Part shown: positions 58,013 to 64,000 of the stretch, piece by piece | How positions within the stretch are numbered: the stretch's first letter is position 1 | Layout of the letters: every line of letters begins with the position of its first letter | NCBI RefSeq assembly: GCF_000002985.6 | Contig: NC_003281.10 | Location: 1-64,000, forward strand | Direction of reading: 5' to 3' | Source: Caenorhabditis elegans | Taxonomy: Eukaryota > Nematoda > Chromadorea > Rhabditida > Rhabditidae | DNA: 64,000 nt | Position numbers and translations under genes: made by a program | The notes under the pieces: generated by a model | Told to the model about the DNA's origin: nothing | The model's database searches: none | What the model saw: only the letters and a program-made list of their open reading frames with translations

Positions 58013-58680
58013 ATGCGAACAATTCACATCGATTGGTTCAGCGATGCCGTGAGAGAGTACAATTTCCAAAAGGAAGCATTTCATCTCGCTGTGAGCCTCG
58101 TGGATCTTGCTCTTCCAATGTTCATCATTGATAAAATGCGATTTCAACTGGTTGGAATTACGTCTATGATGATCACAGTGTATGTTCATAATTAAATATT
58201 TAAATGTAATGTAAATTTTAAAAATTTTAGAAAATACGAGGAAATCTTCCCACCAATCGAGTGCCCGACTTTCTTTTGATGGAGCAATTGATTGGAAAGT
58301 TCGAATTTGTCGTCGCTAAGCCCACACCATCTTGGCTCGGAGCATGCTTTGCAAAGAGAATTAACCTTACAAAGTGAGTTTTAAAATCATGATTTTTTAG
58401 CTCCTTTGGAAAAAACTAGCGATTTCTCTCAACTTTAACGTTAATTTTTACAGAAAGATGCGGAATGATGTCAAACTCCTCGAGCTGTCGCCGATAGATG
58501 CTTATTTTCTACGTTACAGCCCATCTGATGCTGCTCAGAATCACAGAATCAACAATTCGACCAAGTGGCTGCTAATGATGGATCCAAGGAATCGGGAATC
58601 GAGACGATCCGAAATATTAAATAATATTTATGTTTTTTTTCCCTTTTTTCAGATTTATTTTTTCATTTTTCATGTTCAAT
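58013..58680 (+). pseudogene. Cyclin-A-like pseudogene fragment
   Basis: Exon-like pieces at 58013-58179, 58231-58373 and from 58454 encode stretches of a cyclin box: IDWFSDAVREYNFQKEAFHL, DKMRFQLVGITSMMITV, KYEEIFPP, then in another frame RVPDFLLMEQLIGKFEFVVA and KMRNDVKLLELSPIDAYFLR. After KYEEIFPP a deletion of roughly a dozen codons shifts the frame and makes a stop if read straight through. The N-terminal part of a cyclin is missing, with stop codons just before the first Met, and the C-terminal part diverges after YSPSDAA. Introns are kept, so it arose by DNA duplication, not from an mRNA copy. It closely resembles C. elegans cyclin A as I recall it. Confidence 0.8.
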
Positions 58681-58784
58681 AAACAAAATTTTTGGCAATT
58701 TTTCTCTTTTTTTATTAACATTTAATAACAAAAAGCAGTATTCCCGGTATATGGGGGCCTAATACAGAATCTACAAGAACCTGA

Positions 58785-58925
58785 CACAAACCTGACGTTG
58801 ACCTGTTGCCGGCCCGCGGCGGCTTAGTGTCAACTTGACAGCGGGCCGCGATTTCACCAGCCAGTTGTTCTCCATTCAGCAGCCAGCGGCCTGCTGGCAG
58901 GTTGCCACTAACCTGACGCGGTTTA
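58785..58925. repeat. Inverted block of the CAGGTTAGTG repeat family
   Basis: AACCTGACACAAACCTGACG at the start and CACTAACCTGACGCGG at the end are reverse complements of the words at 55365-55765. The centre is GC-rich (TTGCCGGCCCGCGGCGGC). Confidence 0.7.
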
Positions 58926-58930
58926 CCTGT

Positions 58931-59003
58931 GCTGCATGGCCGAGTGGTTAGTGCGTATGACTGCAGAAATTTTGGTAGTTGGTTCAATTCTACCAAGTGA
59001 TAC
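58931..59003 (+). repeat. tRNA-like remnant (class II, Ser/Leu-like)
   Basis: GCATGGCCGAGTGGTTAGTG is a good D arm/A box of Ser/Leu tRNA type, and GTTGGTTCAATTCTACC a good T arm/B box. The acceptor strands do not pair and the anticodon arm is unclear, so I call it a tRNA-derived remnant, not a gene. Confidence 0.55.
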
Positions 59004-59214
59004 ATTTTTTTGTTTTTTGTGAGTAATCGGGATTCGAATAGAAATACTCGATTTTATACAAAATATGTGTACGTCTCCCCTAATATAAAGCCTCCTTAAA
59101 CTTCAATCAATCAAAACTCAGCTTTAACTGATTCATCGGGTGCATCTCTTTTTGGTCAAACCGAATTCAAAAATTAAGAAGACTCCCATTGACCTACTGA
59201 AATTTTCACAAACC

Positions 59215-59315
59215 CTCTAACAGGTTCGAGGCGAAGCCGAGAACCTACGCCCGGCAAGGGGACTCGCCTTACACCCCCTACAACTGGCGGGCCCGCAGGG
59301 CCCGCTAGTCGGCGT
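59215..59315. repeat. GC-rich block with small palindromes
   Basis: GTTCGAGGCGAAGCCGAGAAC is close to a perfect palindrome. It is followed by CTACGCCCGGCAAGGGGACT and GGCGGGCCCGCAGGGCCCGC. The GC content is strikingly above the flanks. No frame or RNA family is recognised. Confidence 0.6.
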
Positions 59316-59371
59316 GTGAGCTAAAAACTAAATGATACATTTATAAAACCAGTTCATATTTATTTAGTTGC

Positions 59372-59590
59372 CTAAATAATAAGGCGTTGTAATTTCACAA
59401 AGTTGTCTTTCATCAGTTCCAAGTACTCTTTATATCCTTCCTCGTCCACCGTGTTCTTATTCAGAATTACTCCCTTTTTGGAACTGATCAACTGGTCGGC
59501 TTTCTCGATTGCTCCCAGCAAGTCGTAGTTTTTGATAAATTCTGTCGCGACCTTGGCGCGAAGTTCCGTCTTGAATTGTTTCAATGAAGA
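59372..59590 (-). other. Unassigned open frame, possible terminal exon
   Basis: After an acceptor-like CTCTTCAG the frame reads SSLKQFKTELRAKVATEFIK ... DDNFVKLQRLII-like to a TAG; its amphipathic Lys/Glu/Leu-rich composition looks protein-like. No upstream exon with a matching phase is evident, and the BTB gene ends before it at 59869. It could be the 3' exon of an alternative transcript or a gene fragment. Confidence 0.3.
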
Positions 59591-59868
59591 GAGTACTGAA
59601 GAGTGAGAGACGCAGACTAAACGGCTGTAAGGTCAGAGGAGCCATTGATGAGCTAAGAATCGATTTACTTGGTCTTGCGAGCCTTATTTGGTGGGCAGTT
59701 TGCCGAATGCACCTTGGAGCCCCACATGGCTCAAAATTTAATAATAAACACGAGATTGCGATATGTGACAGGTTTTTGAAATTTTGATCAATTTTTTTGT
59801 GTTCTAATTTTTTTTCAGAATCCAGTAATATTTTCAAAATTATCTTTAACAAACACCAGAATAAAAAT

Positions 59869-61145
59869 TTAGTCAATCAATTTCAAGACATGGTCAAGAA
59901 CTTTAGCCTTCACGTTGTCAGACAGTTGCGAGTATACCGGAGAATCCCTCAATTGCTTTCCTTTTTCCATGGAATCCAGCCGAGAAATCACTTTTTCAAG
60001 AAGCCTCGGAATTGAATACTTGTCCGCCAAGAAAATCAGTTGCTCACATTCTAATTTGTCACTGTGACAAAGATGAAATCCCACCATGTTGGTTACAGCT
60101 GGCATCAAAAAACGATCAGCCAATTCCAGAAGTTTATCGGCAGTTTCATCTGAAAAAAGAGTACCTATAGTAAATTAAAATCAAGTATCAAAATTACCAT
60201 TCGGAAAAATCATATTAGGATAGATTGTGCTTAACAAAAGACAGAAATCTTCGTAAGAAACGTCCCTGATAGGAATTTCGGTCAATTGAGCTTCTTTGAA
60301 GTTTGACGAGAAAAGCTTGCGGAAGTAGCTCGAATGAAAGGAAAGAAACTAAAAATCAGTGATTGAACGTATCAAAACCTGCATCTATGTTTCACTTGCC
60401 GCTTTACAAACATATATCTTCTTGCCGTCAACCACCAGAACTGCATCGGTTTCATCGGAAGGTAAAAACATTTCTTTATAAATTACTCTTGGGTTGTAAT
60501 GAAGACAGAATACATATTCAAATGCAACAAGGCCTAGGTTTTTGTACGGATGATTAAAATTCTTCACCAAGCTTTGCTTCGGATTGTTCATATCAACTTC
60601 AATCTGCATTAGAGAGATATTCGACTTTCCTGCGACAGGTTTCACAACAATAGAACCTGTTATACGGTCCACTTCGGCAAGTTTCAGCTCGCTCCAATCA
60701 AAATTCCAAGTTAACATGAATTGACCATTAGTCTCGTAATCAAAACCGTCTTCATCGTCATAATCGTCGTATGTCATTGGTGTGAAAGAGCTTCTCCAAC
60801 ACCTGAAATGTTGGTAGAGTTGTGGAATGGCCGCTGCCAAACGATGTTTGGAGGTAACGTAGCGAAATTTGGGCCATTGCTGTAACAGACTCGAAATGGT
60901 ACAAAACTACCGAATTTTGTAATGAGACGTCTCGAAAATTTATCAGAAAAAATATAGCTCGCGGAATTATTGTTATGTAATTGTCATCTTTTTTTCGAAA
61001 ATTTTAAACCGCCATAACTTTTTTTTTGGGACAATGGGCAATACAAACAACCTCACCATTTCAAACCTTTCACCTCGTGTGCTAATCCAGAACCACCCTG
61101 AACTTTAATGATCTCGCTTTGAAACTTTATCACATCCTCGACCAT
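59869..61145 (-). CDS. BTB-domain protein
   Basis: Four exons: 61074-61145, 60400-60879, 60198-60348 and 59869-60149, 327 residues. Residues 25-165 form a nematode-type N-terminal region (RYVTSKHRLAAAIPQLYQHF ... FMLTWNFDWSELKLAEVDRI). The BTB domain starts near 165 (DAVLVVDGKKIYVCKA), continues FLSFHSSYFRKLFSSNFKEA, IRDVSYEDFCLLLSTIYP and LLELADRFLMPAV, and a short helical end follows (LDHVLKLID). BTB proteins are mostly substrate adaptors for CUL-3 ubiquitin ligases; many C. elegans members form a fast-evolving family. Joining residues KA|FLSFHSSYF requires a GC-AG intron (donor GCAAGT at 60394-60399); no GT donor gives the frame. The first exon is supported by phase and by a start ATG only. 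Confidence 0.8.
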
Positions 61146-61209
61146 TTTTAAGTTTTCCAGATACCTGTAAAGTTACGATTTTTTAGAAATAAATGTTGGC
61201 AGGAAACTA

Positions 61210-61677
61210 TTAGGTCTCCAAATAAGTTCCGGGTCAAAAATCATAACGTTTTTTGCCTTTTATCGATTTTTTGAATTTGTGGGAATTTATGTTATCAACC
61301 ATGATCTTTCATTTTAAAATGATCACAAAATTTTTGAAAACTCGAAGTGCCCTAACGGAGCCAACCTTTTTAGGCATTTTTCTGATCTCGCTTCTTTGCA
61401 GCTATAAACTGAACTCTGTGTGTGGATTTTGCTTTGTTCAGAATACATTGGAAAAAATAACAAAAGTTTCGAAAAAAATCCGTCCAAAAAAATACAACAC
61501 ATTTCAGTTTGAAATTTGGATCTCGAGAAATACTCAAAAAACTGAAAAATTTTTCCGAAAAAATTATGTTTTCTATTATCATTTTAGTGTATCGAACTAA
61601 TTTGAAAAGTTTCAAACAAATCAATAGAAGGCGAAGAAAGTTATGATTTTTGACCCGGAACTTATTTGGAGACCTAA
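61210..61677. mobile_element. Non-autonomous mariner-like element
   Basis: Perfect 38-base terminal inverted repeats start TTAGGTCTCCAAATAAGTTC and end GAACTTATTTGGAGACCTAA. They are flanked by TA dinucleotides (61208-61209 and 61678-61679), the target duplication of Tc1/mariner elements. The 468-bp body has only short open frames and no DDE transposase motif. Perfect ends suggest recent movement. Confidence 0.88.
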
Positions 61678-61862
61678 TAAAACTTTTTGAGATAAAACAA
61701 ATGTTGGCGGAGAAAATATTTTTTGAGCTGGAAATTCGAATCAACAACTTCTGGACAGTTCCAGAAGTTCTAGGAAATTCTTAAAAAGTTCGACGTTTTT
61801 GAGAAGCGTCAGGAACATCATGGAAAATAATAAGAATTGAAAACGCTCAAAACCGGTAAACG

Positions 61863-62033
61863 ATGAAAATCTTTAATACAATCCGTCTCATCTTCTGTGC
61901 GCCCTTTTCTATCTTTCTCTCAATGTGCCTGTGGATCTCACTTTTAGGTGGTTTAGCTATATCTCTCATTCCTCAGAGTTTAGAAAAATTTTCGAGAATC
62001 AATAGTGTTATTCTTCGAATATTTTTCTTCTGA
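61863..62033 (+). CDS. Candidate 56-residue membrane microprotein
   Basis: An intact frame from ATG to TGA encodes MKIFNTIRLIFCAPFSIFLS followed by MCLWISLLGGLAISLIPQSL and a short basic end. Most of the length is one or two hydrophobic helices. AATAATAAATT occurs about 20 bases after the stop. Short hydrophobic frames arise easily in T-rich DNA, no family is recognised, and no splice or trans-splice site was identified, so the call is weak. Confidence 0.3.
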   Translation: MKIFNTIRLIFCAPFSIFLSMCLWISLLGGLAISLIPQSLEKFSRINSVILRIFFF

Positions 62034-62988
62034 ATGTTTCATGCAAGAAATAATAAATTATTGTTTCAAAAGCAAAAAAAAAGAAAAAAAAAACTAATTC
62101 AAGGAGGGAAGGTACAGTGCGTTGGGGTGCACTTGCATTCCGCATCAAAATGCAAATTTGATCGCATTTTTCTAATGTTGAGATAAACTTGTTTGAGCAC
62201 GTGGTGTCAGAGTGTCCCATCACGGTGTGATCTACAAAAAATGCGCGAAATAGGGACGCAGAAATTTTAACCGTTGGCACATGGTTAAAAACGTGCTGCT
62301 GTCACACTTTTCTGGACTAAATTTTCCTCATTACTTACCTACTAAGTATCCTAAGTAAGTAAGTATTGTAGATCAAACCGTGATGGGACAACCTGACACC
62401 ACGTGTTTGAGTGAAAATTTTCAATTAGAAATATTTTCTAATTAAAAAAGAAGTTTTTACGAAGAGTCCTCAAAGTTCAAATAGAATTATTCCTTTTCCT
62501 AAATATCTCCACTCAAAATACCCAATATTCTCCAACAATTTGTTTTCTCAAACATTGCTCCATGGGTCTAGCCAACGTAGTTAAACAATTTCTCGCTATT
62601 TATTTGATTACCCCTATTGAATTTTGTGCACATTATGTCAATATGTAAGAAAATTTGAACAATAGGCGGGAAATTTTGTTTCAAAAGGAAAATTTTTGAT
62701 GTTTTGAGCTTTCTTGATGCACCATGAGCAAAAACCCTCATATAGTCTTAGTTTGATCTGATTTTTCGAACGAGAATCTTGTTTTATATGAGTTTTTCTA
62801 TATTTTTGTAGTTGAGAGATTTCTGTGAAATCTTAAGTTAGCTCAGTTATGTGCTCCCTAAAAAGAGTTCCCAGCAACATAAGAGTTAGCGAAAATACAT
62901 TTATTTAGCGAATTTAGCGGTTCTCTACTCAAATTATCGATGTAAATTGTACAAATTCATGCAAAACAAAAAATCAGTCTTAAATTAT
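62034..62988. other. Intergenic region 3' of the PEPCK gene
   Basis: It holds a family P snap-back element (62213-62405) and otherwise AT-rich DNA. A minus-strand AATAAA at 62900-62905 is the likely PEPCK poly(A) signal, 84 bases past the stop. Confidence 0.65.
62213..62405. repeat. Snap-back repeat (family P), copy 4
   Basis: GTGTCCCATCACGGTGTGAT... with TCTACAAAAAATGCGCG is mirrored by GTAGATCAAACCGTGATGGG ACAACCTGACACCACGTG. The outer arms pair over more than 25 bases, including GTGGTGTCAG. Confidence 0.82.
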
Positions 62989-64000
62989 TCAAAGTGCGTG
63001 AACTCTCTTCTCAAGCTTGTCGAGCTCATCTCTGATCGGTTGTGGGAGATCGGATCCGACTTGGGTGTCGAGGAAGTGTCTGCTCTCGTCAACATCTTCA
63101 ACCCAGTAGTCCTTTGGAATGCTCATCAAATCGTTCCAGTCGATGCGTGGGAGGCCGTCCAGGTTGATGGTTCCACGCTTTGGAACGTATCCGATCGCGG
63201 TCTCGATCTGGATATTTTTGATGGTTTTGGAAGGTTTTGAAGTGGAAAAAACTGAATTTTCTAGTAATTTTCAAGTAAAAGCCTCCAGTTTTGCTTAAAA
63301 TTTAATTTTCAAATCGGAAAACGGGGGAAAAAAAAAACTTACAGCGATCTCCTCCTCTCCACCAGCGACTCTTCTCAAGATCCAATCAAGAACACGGATG
63401 TTATCTCCGAATCCTGGCCACAAGAACTTGTGATCCTTAGTCTCACGGAACCAGTTGACGTGGAAGATCTTTGGCGCCTTGTGTGGAGCCTTGCCGAGCT
63501 TGATCCAGTGCTCCAAGTACTTACCGTAGTTGTATCCCATGAATGGTCTCATTGCCATTGGATCGTGCATCACATTCTTGCCAGTGAACTCGGCGGCGGC
63601 GGTGGTCTCGGATTTGACGAGGGCTCCGACAAGGATTCCGTGCTCCCAGGAGAAGGACTCGAAGACGAGTGGGACACCCTCTGGACGGCGGCCTCCGAAG
63701 ACGATAGCGTCGATTGGTACTCCTTGTGGGGCCTCCCAATCTGGATGAATATTCGGGCATTGCTTAGCTGGAGCCGTGAATCTCGAGTTCGGGTGAGCAG
63801 CCTTTCCCTCATCCCCGATATGCCATCTCTCTCCCAACCAGTTAGTGATTTCCAAGTGCTTCAACTGCTCATCAGTATATCCCTTGGCCTCCTTCAACTC
63901 CTTCTCCAGACCTTCCCAGAAGTATTCTCCGTCGGCGGTCTCGGCGACGTTTGTGAAAATTGTGTTAGCGCGGCACGACTCCATGGCCATGGCGTTTGTC
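62989..64000 (-). CDS. pck-1: Phosphoenolpyruvate carboxykinase (GTP), 3' part
   Basis: Two exons are visible: 63343 to the window edge and 62989-63207, joined in phase 0 ([18 protein letters not shown]). The frame is still open at 64000, so the 5' portion (more than half of a ~620-640 residue enzyme) is missing. Diagnostic GTP-PEPCK motifs are [72 protein letters not shown] and [12 protein letters not shown]. The enzyme turns oxaloacetate and GTP into phosphoenolpyruvate, GDP and CO2, the committing step of gluconeogenesis. The P-loop and metal ligands lie outside the window. Codon use is biased towards C/G-ending codons, as in highly expressed worm genes. The symbol is from remembered map position. 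Confidence 0.93.

Noticed and set aside
58931..59003. Functional serine or leucine tRNA
   Set aside because: A and B boxes are present, but the acceptor stem does not pair and the anticodon arm is unclear.
63521..63812. Arginine/serine-rich frames on both strands inside the PEPCK exon
   Set aside because: Alternative frames of a strongly biased coding exon; the PEPCK frame explains the sequence.

Overview
The window is the left end of a nematode chromosome. Positions 1-131 are a pure (CCTAAG)n array, the complement of the nematode telomere repeat TTAGGC. The rest is AT-rich, with short GTRAGT...TTTCAG introns, trans-splice-like acceptors just before start codons, a cuticle collagen, FBXA and BTB family genes, and many snap-back repeats. 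Together these point to Caenorhabditis. From memory, the combination of a GTP-dependent PEPCK, a cuticle collagen and an NHR fits the left tip of C. elegans chromosome III (pck-1, col-88, nhr-80). I could not check this by search.

Layout. 1-1.3 kb: telomere and subtelomere. 1.3-4.1 kb: a head-to-head pair of FBXA (F-box + FTH) genes. The minus-strand copy is intact; the plus-strand copy has lost both splice sites of one intron and is a pseudogene. 4.1-8.9 kb: AT-rich, gene-free. 8.9-24 kb: a compact gene cluster holding a peptide-receptor-like GPCR (+), a nuclear hormone receptor (-), a tail-anchored ACBD5-like protein (+), a secreted six-EF-hand protein (-) and a transmembrane RING-H2 ubiquitin ligase (-). 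24-35.6 kb: about 11.7 kb with no supportable gene, made of minisatellites, palindromes and dispersed repeats. 35.6-38.3 kb: a calpain protease (-) with a nested double transposon insertion in one intron. 41-42 kb: a cuticle collagen (+). 42-52.4 kb: gene-free, holding a GC-rich minisatellite, five GA-rich palindromes and the start of a cluster of inverted tRNA-like elements. 52.4-57.9 kb: a candidate small secreted protein whose first exon is 5.1 kb upstream of the rest. 58-58.7 kb: a cyclin-A-like pseudogene. 59.4-61.1 kb: a BTB-domain gene (-) with a GC-AG intron. 61.2-62.4 kb: a mariner-like non-autonomous element and another palindrome. 62.99-64 kb: the 3' part of a GTP-PEPCK gene (-), cut by the window edge.

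The genes do not form an evident shared pathway. The strongest non-genic signals are (1) seventeen copies of one GA-rich snap-back repeat, eight of them inside introns; (2) eight copies in 5.6 kb of an inverted-repeat element whose two arms are divergent tRNA-like units with A- and B-box consensus; (3) one inverted-repeat element inserted inside another; and (4) the splice-site decay of the FBXA duplicate. I found no clearly novel defence or biosynthetic system. Exon models were read by eye with phase checks, so boundaries may be off by a base or more.
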